Shown one piece after another: positions 48,283 through 56,512 of a DNA stretch of 64,000 nucleotides. Location: assembly GCA_003129525.1 (NCBI GenBank), contig CP029329.1, positions 3,780,001 to 3,844,000 on the forward strand. Reading direction: 5' to 3'. The DNA comes from Clostridium beijerinckii (GTDB lineage Bacteria; Bacillota; Clostridia; Clostridiales; Clostridiaceae). The notes beneath the pieces are model-generated. The model was not told the origin of the DNA, did not search any database, and was given only the letters and a program-made list of their open reading frames with translations. The position numbers were made by a program, and so were the translations under genes. Position 1 is the first letter of the stretch. Each line of letters opens with the position of its first letter.

Positions 48283-49761
48283 ATGTTTTCACTTAATAAA
48301 ATTAAGCAATTAAATTTGTTTGATCAAGTTTCCGAATTAAACTATCTTTCAACTAAACAACCAGTAGGTTTTTTAAACTTACTTTCTGATAATTTCGACC
48401 TGGAAAGTTTTATTCCAGAATCCTTCTCAAATCACTATTACTCTACATTAGGCCGGGATAGAGATTATAAATTATCTTCAATATTATCTGCACTAATACT
48501 AATGCAAATATTTCATATTCCTACTAATGTTTTATTACATCTTTTTCTTATATTTTCTACTGAAATAAGAGAATTCTGCGGATTCTATGATTCTGTTCCT
48601 GCTGAATCATACTTTAGTAGATTTAAAACCGATTTTGAAAAAGATATAGCAGATTTATTTAATTCTTTAGTTCCTAATGTAATTGATATTTGTAACGAAT
48701 TTAATCTTTCATTGCCGGATAATTCACCCTATAAAGACCGTAATTCTATGCTTATATATGATACTTCTGGCTTAAAGCCAAAAGTTAAAGAAAACAATCC
48801 TAAGACCCTTGTTTCTGAAATTAATAAGCAAAAATCGTACGCGAAAGCCATTAAGAAGAAAGATTACAATGCATACGCTGCGGCATATAAAAACATGCCT
48901 AAATTTTCAGAAGCTAATCCTAGTATAAAATTAGATTTTGTTAATGGTCATTTTGGATATTTTTATAAATTTGGTATTTTAACTAACGGATTAGGAATTC
49001 CACTTGGAATAAACTTCTTTGATGAAAACTTTTATTCTTCTGTAAAACAAGAATTTGAAACTCCTGAAGAACAAAAATATGCTTATGATAATGCTTCATT
49101 AAAATCAGTTGTTAAGCCATTTATAAATAATCTAAAATCAAAAACTAATTTTCAATTTAAAACTTTTTTAGGTGATTCAGAATTTGATAGTTATGAAAAT
49201 TTCGGACTTTTAAAACAACTTAATTTTCAAAAAGTATTTATTCCCTTAAACTCTCGTAATCAAAAAAATACTAAAATTAATGATTTAGAATTTAATACAT
49301 CGGGAATTCCATTATGTCCGCTAACCAAAGAACAATTTAAATCAGAAGGTAGTTGTGGTGGTAAAAACCGAAGCGTACGCTATAAATTCACCTGTCCTAA
49401 ATCTTATAGGGATAAGAAAGGCAAATGCTATCTTACATGTGAAACTCCATGTACTGATAATAAAAGTGGTCGAATGACTTACGTCTATCCGGATAAAGAT
49501 TTCAGACTTTATCCAGGTATACAAAGGAATTCCGATGAATGGGCTAAAACTTACAAAATACGTACTATTATTGAAAGAGAAATATCTTGTTTTAAGTTTA
49601 ATCCTTGCATACAGTCACCCAATACAGTAAATACAACCACTATGCGCTCTGACCTTTATTTAACAGCTATATCAAAACTAATAAACGTTATATTGTCTCA
49701 TTCTCTAAATAACCCCGAATATATTAGGAGCATTAGAAAACTTATTGCAATTGCAGCTTAA
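48283..49761 (+). CDS. DDE transposase (IS1182-like / unclassified family)
   Basis: A 492-residue transposase. The N-terminal domain is DUF772-like (SSILSALILMQIFHIPTNVL). The probable catalytic triad is Asp160 (MLIYDTSG), Asp298 (FLGDSEFDS) and Glu431 (RTIIEREISCFK). A Cys-rich insert (CPLTKEQF, CGGKNRSVRYKFTCP, CYLTCETPC) lies between the last two. GGAGGT stands eight bases before the ATG. It is clearly different from the transposase at 1489-3168. It appears intact. Confidence 0.88.
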   Translation: MFSLNKIKQLNLFDQVSELNYLSTKQPVGFLNLLSDNFDLESFIPESFSNHYYSTLGRDRDYKLSSILSALILMQIFHIPTNVLLHLFLIFSTEIREFCGFYDSVPAESYFSRFKTDFEKDIADLFNSLVPNVIDICNEFNLSLPDNSPYKDRNSMLIYDTSGLKPKVKENNPKTLVSEINKQKSYAKAIKKKDYNAYAAAYKNMPKFSEANPSIKLDFVNGHFGYFYKFGILTNGLGIPLGINFFDENFYSSVKQEFETPEEQKYAYDNASLKSVVKPFINNLKSKTNFQFKTFLGDSEFDSYENFGLLKQLNFQKVFIPLNSRNQKNTKINDLEFNTSGIPLCPLTKEQFKSEGSCGGKNRSVRYKFTCPKSYRDKKGKCYLTCETPCTDNKSGRMTYVYPDKDFRLYPGIQRNSDEWAKTYKIRTIIEREISCFKFNPCIQSPNTVNTTTMRSDLYLTAISKLINVILSHSLNNPEYIRSIRKLIAIAA

Positions 49762-49945
49762 TAACATATCCACAAATCAAAATATATTTTTATGATTTTT
49801 TAAACCTTTTATTAAAGGTTTTATTGTTATGCTCTTTTTTATGTGGATATGATCTTAATTTTAAAAAATTATCCACAGATTTTATTTTTCTATTTTGCAA
49901 TCAACTAATTAATATTTGTCCACTAGCTAGAATCTGTAACATTCC

Positions 49946-49974
49946 AGTATATATGAAATTACATTTGAATCTAA
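49946..49974 (-). promoter_or_regulatory. Candidate displaced promoter of the methyltransferase-like/radical SAM operon
   Basis: On the minus strand TTAGAT (49974-49969) and TATACT (49951-49946) are 17 bases apart. With the insertion sequence removed, this would lie about 60 bases before ATG 48126. The insertion has therefore moved it about 1.75 kb away. Confidence 0.45.
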
Positions 49975-50058
49975 TAATCATTCTATAATTATATTCTAAC
50001 ATTTTTTTCCATAAGAATGAATACGTAAAGCTTATTTGTTTATTCTATTCTCAGAAAT

Positions 50059-50117
50059 AATAAAACTGCCTAAAAATAATTATTCAATTATTTAAGGCAG
50101 TTTTATCGCTTTTTTTA
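50059..50117. terminator. Strong hairpin, bidirectional terminator
   Basis: TAAAACTGCC (50061-50070) pairs with GGCAGTTTTA (50096-50105), with further A/T pairing inside. The plus strand continues with CGCTTTTTTT. It lies downstream of the 50361-51680 gene on the minus strand and after the insertion sequence on the plus strand. Confidence 0.65.
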
Positions 50118-50213
50118 ACTTTAAGCACACTCGAAAATTTGCTTTACAGATTTTTCAATGTACAATTAATACATTTTAGTGTACTGTAAGGATAATTATT
50201 TTATAATTTTTTA

Positions 50214-50390
50214 TAAGTTCTTGGTTGCGCTTCGCTCTTTTTTATTTGTGAAATATTCTTATTTTTTCTTAAAAAGTTCTTGGTTGTGCTTCGCACTTTT
50301 TTTTATTTGGGCGCACTTTTTTTATTGGTGAAAAGATCTTAATTGTGCTTCGCACTTTTTTTATTTGGGCGTACTTTTTTTATTTGTGTA
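50214..50390. repeat. Three 59-bp tandem repeats of a mini-terminator, extending into a gene end
   Basis: Three imperfect copies begin near 50215, 50274 and 50332. Each has GTTCTTGGTTGTGCTTCGCAC or a variant, a tight GTGC-TTC-GCAC hairpin followed by a T-run of six to eight, then ATTTGGGCGCAC or a variant. The third copy enters the coding region, so the last residues (about TNKKSTPK) and the stop codon at 50361-50363 of the minus-strand gene are encoded by repeat sequence. Confidence 0.75.
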
Positions 50391-51680
50391 TATTTTGAAA
50401 TATAATTTAGTTATTACTAAACAAGTTAATATAACTAAAAATGCACCTATAAATATCCAGACTAACTTTGGAAGATTAAATGTTGAGTTTAGATTGTTGC
50501 ATTGTAATTTATAAATGCATCCTATTCCACTATCTAATATATAAATGTCACCTTCTGAGTATCTTATTCCTTTTATTTTGCTTTCATCTTTTAATTTTAA
50601 TAAATCAGATTTAATACTGTCTGTATTTATTGCTGCTATAATATTTTCTTTAATATCAAAATATACTTTTGTATTCTGACCTAATATTTTGCCTTCTTTA
50701 TCTATAGCTAAATACCTAGTGACTCCAACATCTGAATATTGGTAGATAGGTGCAGAAACAATTTTATTAGGAGGATTTGCAATAAGCGTTGAAACCAATT
50801 TTTCGCCTTTAAATCTAGGTGAACTTATAGGGTCACCACCACTAAAATCTGGCCAACCATACCACTTTCCTTTGTCTATTTTGTATAAATAATCGAAATC
50901 TCTATTTATAGGTCTATCTCCAACATTCTCCATGCCTCCAACAATTCCAATTAATTTCCCTTCACTATCTAGATCCCAACCTTTAATATTTCTTATTCCT
51001 GAAGCATATAATGATACCTTGTCATCATCTAAATTTACTTCGACTACACAAGCATTTGCTAACTTTTCTGCTTTTATCCTTTGTCCTTCTTCAGACGAAT
51101 TTCCATATGGCATAAAAGCACCTGTTTTCTTTTCTCCATAATTAAATCCATTTAATGTTATATCCATAGAACTTTTATCATAAGGGATTTTATCTAAAGA
51201 ATAATCATTTTCATAAGAAGCTACCCCTGAATTTGTAACAGTCCCTATAGATAAAAGAATCTTTGAATCTTTTATAATTAAATTTCTATCTAGATATTTG
51301 CCTTCACAAGGTATATCTCCTAAAATTGATTTTAAATTTTTTTTTTCTAAATCATACTTATACAAATTAGACTTAGAAATAAAATATAATTTATTTTTAT
51401 AAAAGACCACATTTTCTATTTTTAACGTTTTATCTTGCAGCAGTGTTTCTTCTCTTCCATCGTCTTTAATAACCTTAATATAATTATCATAAGCTATATA
51501 AGTATTTTTATTTTCATCTTTATCAAAAGCTATAGAATTCTTACAATTCTTGTATGCAACACTCCAACTGATATTATTTTTTAAAATACTCATTTTATAT
51601 TGATTAGAAAATTTAAATACTCCAAAGGCTAAAACAACTATTACAATTGAAATAATTAAAAATTTTAGAAACCTTTTCAC
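50361..51680 (-). CDS. Membrane-anchored beta-propeller protein (glucose/sorbosone dehydrogenase-like)
   Basis: A 439-residue protein with an N-terminal membrane helix (FLKFLIISIVIVVLAFGVFK) and a second helix near the C-terminus (KLVWIFIGAFLVILTCLVIT), so the bulk lies outside the cell. The middle resembles the soluble-quinoprotein glucose/sorbosone dehydrogenase propeller: ASGIRNIKGWDLDSEGKLIG, GDRPINRDFDYLYKI and YGWPDFSGGDPISSPRF. Catalytic residues of true dehydrogenases are not evident, so it may be only a binding or structural propeller. The C-terminal tail is encoded by a tandem repeat unit. Confidence 0.75.
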   Translation of the reverse strand: MKRFLKFLIISIVIVVLAFGVFKFSNQYKMSILKNNISWSVAYKNCKNSIAFDKDENKNTYIAYDNYIKVIKDDGREETLLQDKTLKIENVVFYKNKLYFISKSNLYKYDLEKKNLKSILGDIPCEGKYLDRNLIIKDSKILLSIGTVTNSGVASYENDYSLDKIPYDKSSMDITLNGFNYGEKKTGAFMPYGNSSEEGQRIKAEKLANACVVEVNLDDDKVSLYASGIRNIKGWDLDSEGKLIGIVGGMENVGDRPINRDFDYLYKIDKGKWYGWPDFSGGDPISSPRFKGEKLVSTLIANPPNKIVSAPIYQYSDVGVTRYLAIDKEGKILGQNTKVYFDIKENIIAAINTDSIKSDLLKLKDESKIKGIRYSEGDIYILDSGIGCIYKLQCNNLNSTFNLPKLVWIFIGAFLVILTCLVITKLYFKIYTNKKSTPK

Positions 51681-51719
51681 TTCACTCTCCCCTTACTGTT
51701 TTAATTATGAATATGAAAA

Positions 51720-51848
51720 AATAACAAGTCAAAGATGCAATGTATATTTTGAGTCAGGCACGGAGGTATGTTTTCCTCATAGTGGCTCATTAGGTGAACA
51801 TGCAGACGACCCATGACGCAAAATAGACTAGTATACTGACTTGTTATT
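51720..51848. repeat. 129-bp palindromic repeat (AATAACAAGTCA family)
   Basis: Perfect 12-bp inverted ends: AATAACAAGTCA (51720-51731) and TGACTTGTTATT (51837-51848). The interior shares blocks with the repeat at 16541-16666, mostly in opposite orientation. It is non-coding and lies 40 bases upstream of the propeller gene start. Confidence 0.75.
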
Positions 51849-52032
51849 ATTTTGAATATCCTTTAAGCATCAGAAATAAATATCCATCTAAATATATCTT
51901 ATGTATAATGTCTCTGTTAAATTTATATTGTAAAAATAATAAAATAAGACCTCTATTTGAAAATCTTGTTTATATTAGTTGTAGAATTTAAAAATTCATA
52001 TTTAACTACTTATTTGAATATTCTTTATATTA

Positions 52033-52069
52033 AGGCACCTTCGGACTGTTGTTTTATTTGATGTGCCTA
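52033..52069. repeat. Short AGGCAC-family repeat before spoVB
   Basis: AAGGCAC and GTGCCTA enclose 25 bases that include TGTTGTTTTATTTGAT. It is a minimal copy ending directly before the spoVB ribosome binding site (AAAGGAG). The other spacer sequence, 51849-52032, is AT-rich without features. Confidence 0.6.
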
Positions 52070-52090
52070 ATTTAAAGGAGTGAATGAACT

Positions 52091-53590
52091 TTGGATAAAG
52101 ATAACTTTTTAAAGAATTCTTTTTTACTTATTGTGTCTAATGTAACTACAGGAATACTTGGTTTTATATTTAACATATATCTTTCTAAAGTTTTAGGCGC
52201 TGAAGGAATGGGTCTTTATAATTTAGTTATGCCTATTTACAATTTATTTATATGTCTTATGACTGCTGGAATAGTTGCATCGATTTCCAAAATAACTGCT
52301 GTCTATAACCAAAAAGGCGAACATAATAATATAGTAAGAACTATTAGGGTTGTTTCTATGTTTAATATATCTTGGGCGTTTTTAATAGGAATTATAGTAT
52401 TTTTTTCAGCTCCACTAATTGGGAAATATGGTGTCAATGATGTTCGAACTATAGATGCTATCCGAGTAATTTGTCCTGCTATGGTGTGTATTGCTATTTC
52501 AAATATACTTAAAGGATATTTTTATGGAACTTCTAAAATTGCAGTGCCAGCTATAATTGATATTTTTGAAAAAGCTATGAGAATTGTAACTGTAAGTTTG
52601 CTTATTTTCTTAACTCAAGCTCAAACCCTTGAAAGTATGGTAACCTTGGCTACGGTTGCGTTATGCATAGGTGAATTTCAAAGCCTATTTTTCCTATTCA
52701 TTTATTATAAATATTCCATAAACAAAATGCCTGTTTCTTATGAAAAATCCGAAAGCAGATTCCAGCTTCTTTTTGATGTAGTACTTATATCAGTACCTCT
52801 TCTTATGAATGGATTCTTAACTAATATTCTAGGAACCCTTTCTACTCTTATTGTTCCTAGGCGCTTGATTGTCTCTGGCTTTAGTTATACTGATGCTTTA
52901 AGTATGATAGGACGATATAATGGAATGGCACTAAGTATAATTACAATCCCTTTAATTGTAGTTTCTACAATTAACACTCTACTAATTCCAGACCTTTCTC
53001 AAACTCTAGTTTTAGGGAAGCAATATGAGGCTTCACTTAGAATAAAAAAAGTTATTAAATTTGCATTCTTACTTGGAATAGCAACTACAACAATTTGTAG
53101 TGTAATTCCAGATGCCTTAGGTCAAATGTTTTATGGTAGAAATGATTTAGGATCATATATTAGATTTGCTTCACTTACTGCACCAATATTCTTTCCTGCA
53201 GTAACCATGTTTGGAATATTAAACGGACTTAATAGACAAGGTATAATTCTTAGAAACTCTTTAATTGAGGCTATAATTGAATTAATATGTTTATACATAT
53301 TTACTGCAATCCCTTCAATTAATATATTTGGATATAGTCTAACCATGTTTATAGCTTGTTCAATTGGACTAGTGCTTAACATGTATGAAGTCAATAAGCA
53401 TATTGAGCTTAATTTAAATAAATCAAATATAATAATATATATCTTGCTTGGATTTTTAACTTTCTTAATTATTAACACAATTTCAAAACACATATTCATA
53501 AACTCTCTAATCATAAACAATTTTATGGTAATCGGATTTGTTTTCTTAATATTTACCTACTTTGGAACCTTTGGAGAAAATGATAATTAA
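52091..53590 (+). CDS. spoVB: Stage V sporulation protein B-like lipid II flippase
   Basis: A 499-residue MOP-superfamily protein with about 13-14 membrane helices. The N-terminal NSFLLIVSNVTTGILGFIFN followed by IYLSKVLGAEGMGLYNLVMP is characteristic of SpoVB, which moves cortex peptidoglycan precursors across the forespore membrane. The start is TTG 52091, preceded by AAAGGAG at a rather long spacing. It is monocistronic, ending in a hairpin (about 53599-53637), and converges with a second, MurJ/YtgP-like flippase gene. SpoVB is favoured over a general polysaccharide exporter by overall pattern. Confidence 0.82.
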   Translation: MDKDNFLKNSFLLIVSNVTTGILGFIFNIYLSKVLGAEGMGLYNLVMPIYNLFICLMTAGIVASISKITAVYNQKGEHNNIVRTIRVVSMFNISWAFLIGIIVFFSAPLIGKYGVNDVRTIDAIRVICPAMVCIAISNILKGYFYGTSKIAVPAIIDIFEKAMRIVTVSLLIFLTQAQTLESMVTLATVALCIGEFQSLFFLFIYYKYSINKMPVSYEKSESRFQLLFDVVLISVPLLMNGFLTNILGTLSTLIVPRRLIVSGFSYTDALSMIGRYNGMALSIITIPLIVVSTINTLLIPDLSQTLVLGKQYEASLRIKKVIKFAFLLGIATTTICSVIPDALGQMFYGRNDLGSYIRFASLTAPIFFPAVTMFGILNGLNRQGIILRNSLIEAIIELICLYIFTAIPSINIFGYSLTMFIACSIGLVLNMYEVNKHIELNLNKSNIIIYILLGFLTFLIINTISKHIFINSLIINNFMVIGFVFLIFTYFGTFGENDN

Positions 53591-53598
53591 AAAATAAA

Positions 53599-53637
53599 AG
53601 ATACATTCTTCTAGATTTCTAGATAGAATATATCTTC
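53599..53637 (+). terminator. Hairpin after spoVB
   Basis: AAGATA-ATTCT-CTAGA pairs with TCTAGA-AGAAT-ATCTT around a TT loop, with small bulges, then CTATTTTTATT follows. Confidence 0.6.
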
Positions 53638-53647
53638 TATTTTTATT

Positions 53648-53719
53648 AGGCACAATCAAAAAAAATAACAAGTCCATCTGCTAGCATATTTGGGACTTGT
53701 TATTTTCTTTCATGTGCCT
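53648..53719. repeat. Complete AGGCAC-family repeat between converging flippase genes
   Basis: Outer ends AGGCAC (53648-53653) and GTGCCT (53714-53719) enclose inner ends AATAACAAGTCC and GGACTTGTTATT. The full 72-bp palindrome can form one long hairpin. The last T belongs to the stop codon (53719-53721) of the minus-strand gene, so repeat and gene overlap. It probably also ends transcription from either side. Confidence 0.78.
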
Positions 53720-55338
53720 TATTTAAGTTTTACTCTTATAAATCTAGGTAGTAAATTAAATATTCTTGGGGATATGCTATCAATATCACTCTTTTTAATT
53801 CCACCCAACAATAGCATTATGTATAAGTAAACAAATCCTCCTATTGCAATAATCAATAGTGTTGTAATTCCTTTTAACATAATACCTGCTTTTGTTATTG
53901 TTATTAACATTAATGCAGGTGATTTTATGGTAAATATTACCCCTGCCATTACTATTGATGCAGTAAGTGGTTTAATTATATTTCTAAACATATGTATTTT
54001 TACCCTAAGAACCTTTTTTAGTGCTCTTTGATTTAAAAACATCGGTATTGCAAACCATAAAAAATTTCCTGCAACTACTCCTAAAATATTTATACTTGGC
54101 ATTCCTACTAATATATAGTTAGCAATTATCTTAGCAACGATACCTATGCTAAACGTTCCAAGAACAAAATAAAGTTTATTCATACTTTGAAGTATTACAG
54201 TTTGTATTTGTACAACTGCCATAAGAATTAGTACTACCGATCCCATTACCATTAATTCAAAGCCTTGATCCGTTCCATATAACAATTCAAAAACTTCTCT
54301 TCCTAGTGAAGACAATCCTATTGCCGCTGGTATTGTTATTATAAAAATCATTCTAAATGCAAAAGTTGTTTTTCTTCTTATTTCTTTTTTATCTTTTAAT
54401 GCCATAGCTGTTACTATTGCTGGTAATACGGTTGTCCCAAGTGCAGTTACAATTATAAGCGGAACTGATAATAATGTTTTATATCTTCCAAGAACTCCAT
54501 AAAGTACTTGAGACTCCTGCAAATTAAATCCTGCAACTGCTAGCCTACTATTTACATTTACCATATCTACAAGACTACCAAAATTTTGAAGCCCTGAACA
54601 TAAAGTAATTGGTAGACCATATTTTATTAGTTTTTTAATTATGTGCTTCGTTCTTATCCTTTTATTTGTGCCTTGAGCTTCTATAGAATCCTCTTCAAAT
54701 CTTTTCTTTCCATAAATATAAACCATGTAAAGACACGCAACAAAAGCGCCTATTGAAGTACCAACAGTCCCTCCAGCACTACCATATTCAATACTTATTT
54801 TCACTAAGAAAAATGCACAAGTTAAACTAATTATAATATTTATAACTTGTTCTAGTACTTGAGATATTGCTATAGCCGTCATACTATTTTTACCTTGAAA
54901 ATATCCTCTATAAGAGGATAAAATGGATGTTACAAATATACTTGGTGCGAGCATTAAAATTCCATAAGATGCCGCAGGATTTCCAATTGCACGTCCAATA
55001 GGAAAGGCAAATAGCATTAAGAATATAGTTAGTATTGCTCCAACTAAAGCTAAAAGAGTTCTCGCTATTTTAAGAGTTCTTACAGCATCGTTGGATTTTC
55101 CTATAGCTGTAAGTTCAGCAACTACTTTCGCAATGGCTGGCTGAGTTCCTAAATTTGTAACTGCATATACAAATAAAAATACCTCATAACAATTTTGATA
55201 TATTCCATATCCATCAAGCCCTATTATCCTTTGGAGTAGAGGTATATAAAATACTGATATTACTTTAGTTAAAAGACCTGCTATCGAAAGAATTAAAAAG
55301 CCTCTATTACTGCTACTATTGGCTGATTGCTCTTCCAT
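53719..55338 (-). CDS. MurJ/YtgP-like lipid II flippase
   Basis: A 539-residue MOP-superfamily protein with 14 predicted helices. The start (RGFLILSIAGLLTKVISVFY followed by IPLLQRIIGLDGYGIYQNCY) and length match Bacillus subtilis YtgP (MurJ), which exports lipid II for wall synthesis. GLPITLCSGLQNFGSLVDMV is conserved in the family. AGGAGGT precedes the ATG. It lies nine bases downstream of an RluA-type gene and probably shares its transcript. Confidence 0.82.
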   Translation of the reverse strand: MEEQSANSSSNRGFLILSIAGLLTKVISVFYIPLLQRIIGLDGYGIYQNCYEVFLFVYAVTNLGTQPAIAKVVAELTAIGKSNDAVRTLKIARTLLALVGAILTIFLMLFAFPIGRAIGNPAASYGILMLAPSIFVTSILSSYRGYFQGKNSMTAIAISQVLEQVINIIISLTCAFFLVKISIEYGSAGGTVGTSIGAFVACLYMVYIYGKKRFEEDSIEAQGTNKRIRTKHIIKKLIKYGLPITLCSGLQNFGSLVDMVNVNSRLAVAGFNLQESQVLYGVLGRYKTLLSVPLIIVTALGTTVLPAIVTAMALKDKKEIRRKTTFAFRMIFIITIPAAIGLSSLGREVFELLYGTDQGFELMVMGSVVLILMAVVQIQTVILQSMNKLYFVLGTFSIGIVAKIIANYILVGMPSINILGVVAGNFLWFAIPMFLNQRALKKVLRVKIHMFRNIIKPLTASIVMAGVIFTIKSPALMLITITKAGIMLKGITTLLIIAIGGFVYLYIMLLLGGIKKSDIDSISPRIFNLLPRFIRVKLK

Positions 55339-55347
55339 AATTACCTC

Positions 55348-56322
55348 CTATCTAATTGAAAATTTAAACACATCTTGTTTTATTTTTTTTAATATTGGAG
55401 GTATTGCTACTGCTATGGTCTTATTCTTTAAATAACTTAGCTTATCATTAACATTTCTAAAAATTAATTTATAAGCATATAAATATTGATAGTTTAAGCC
55501 ATATTTATTTTCAAAAAATGAATTTAATTTCTTATCTCCATATTTATTGTCCCCAATTATTGGATTTCCCAAATGTGCCAAATGAGCTCTTATTTGATGA
55601 CTTCTTCCTGTAATTAAATTAATATCTAAGAATGAATATGCACCATTAGTTTCTACTACACTTATTTCCATTGCTATTCTTTTAGAATTCTTAACTTCTG
55701 TGTCATGTACTGTTGATATATTAGTTTCAAGATTCTTTACTATATACCCTTCATAAAGACCATCTCTTACTTTACCTTTTGCTAAAGTATAATAATGTTT
55801 TCTTATTTCATCTTCTCTAATAGCTTCGTTTATGCACTTTAATCCATCGAAACTCTTTCCAAAGATAATTAAACCAGATGTATTTCTGTCTAATCTATTA
55901 CATGCTGCTGGAGTGAATGTCAATTCATTTTCTGGCACATAATCTCCTTTAGCATTCAAATATGAAAGAACATAATCTGTAAGTGTTGGTTCTTTACTAG
56001 TATTGCTATCTGAATGAACTAATACATTTATCCATTTCTCAAGTATTAACATATTTTCATCTTCATATGCAATTTTGATTCCTTTCGGATCAACTTTAAT
56101 AAACTTTTCTGTTTTATCTTCTTTCTTACTTTGTATGTATTTAATTTCTACTATATCGCCTTCTTGCAAAAAGTACTTTTCATTTTGCTTTGCACCATTG
56201 ACTCTTATATCTTTTTTTCTTAAAGCTTTAAAAATTGCACTTAAAGGTACATCCTTTAACAATTTTCTTAAGAATTTATCTAATCTCTGACCTGCTTCAT
56301 TTGGGCCTATTTCTATTTTCAA
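55348..56322 (-). CDS. RluA-family 23S rRNA pseudouridine synthase
   Basis: A 324-residue enzyme. An N-terminal S4 RNA-binding domain (residues 10-65, RLDKFLRKLLKDVPLSAIFK) is followed by the synthase domain with catalytic Asp145 in CNRLDRNTSGLIIFGKS, and ITGRSHQIRAHLAHLGNPII. The order and length fit RluC/RluD-type enzymes that modify large-subunit rRNA. AGGAGTG lies upstream. It is the first gene of a pair with the MurJ-like gene. Confidence 0.93.
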   Translation of the reverse strand: MKIEIGPNEAGQRLDKFLRKLLKDVPLSAIFKALRKKDIRVNGAKQNEKYFLQEGDIVEIKYIQSKKEDKTEKFIKVDPKGIKIAYEDENMLILEKWINVLVHSDSNTSKEPTLTDYVLSYLNAKGDYVPENELTFTPAACNRLDRNTSGLIIFGKSFDGLKCINEAIREDEIRKHYYTLAKGKVRDGLYEGYIVKNLETNISTVHDTEVKNSKRIAMEISVVETNGAYSFLDINLITGRSHQIRAHLAHLGNPIIGDNKYGDKKLNSFFENKYGLNYQYLYAYKLIFRNVNDKLSYLKNKTIAVAIPPILKKIKQDVFKFSIR

Positions 56323-56350
56323 ATATAATCACTCCTAATTTTTCAATGCA

Positions 56351-56509
56351 CAATTGACAATGTACAATTGTGGTACAATTTCCTTTGGAAATCGAATCAT
56401 TTTATATATTAAATGCCAAGGCATTTCTTATTTTTCTAATTGTTTCAAATCCCACAGGATTTGGTCCCTAATTGTTCATTGTACATTGTAAACTGTACAT
56501 TGTCAATTG
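56351..56509. repeat. 159-bp element with 16-bp perfect inverted ends
   Basis: CAATTGACAATGTACA (56351-56366) is exactly inverted at 56494-56509. Related words (ATTGTACATTGT, ACAATTTCCTTTGGAAATCG) occur inside. It has no coding frame. It ends three bases from the stop codon of the M20 gene and fills the gap to the RluA-type gene. It has the form of a miniature inverted-repeat element. Confidence 0.75.
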
Positions 56510-56512
56510 AAA

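Larger units (their letters stand above)
48155..49907 (+). mobile_element. Insertion sequence, 1,753 bp, with 11-bp target duplication
   Basis: Inverted ends are TAGTTGCTTGCGGAAT from 48155 and, read inward from 49907, TAGTTGATTGCAAAAT (13 of 16 identical). ATTAATATTTG occurs directly outside both ends (48144-48154 and 49908-49918), giving an 11-bp target duplication. It carries one intact transposase gene. Just inside the left end is a perfect 22-bp palindrome around GCGGAATTCCGC, and then an ACCTAACTT/AAGTTAGGT hairpin at about 48189-48210. These leader structures may limit transposase expression. The element lies between a gene and its probable promoter. Confidence 0.8.

Noticed and set aside
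50214..50390. Tandem repeats considered as a CRISPR array
   Set aside because: The units are imperfect throughout, there are no unique spacers, and each carries a short hairpin plus T-run; no cas genes are near.
52091..55338. Converging SpoVB and MurJ-like genes as recent paralogues
   Set aside because: They belong to the same superfamily but differ in N-terminal signatures and length; similarity is too low for recent duplication.
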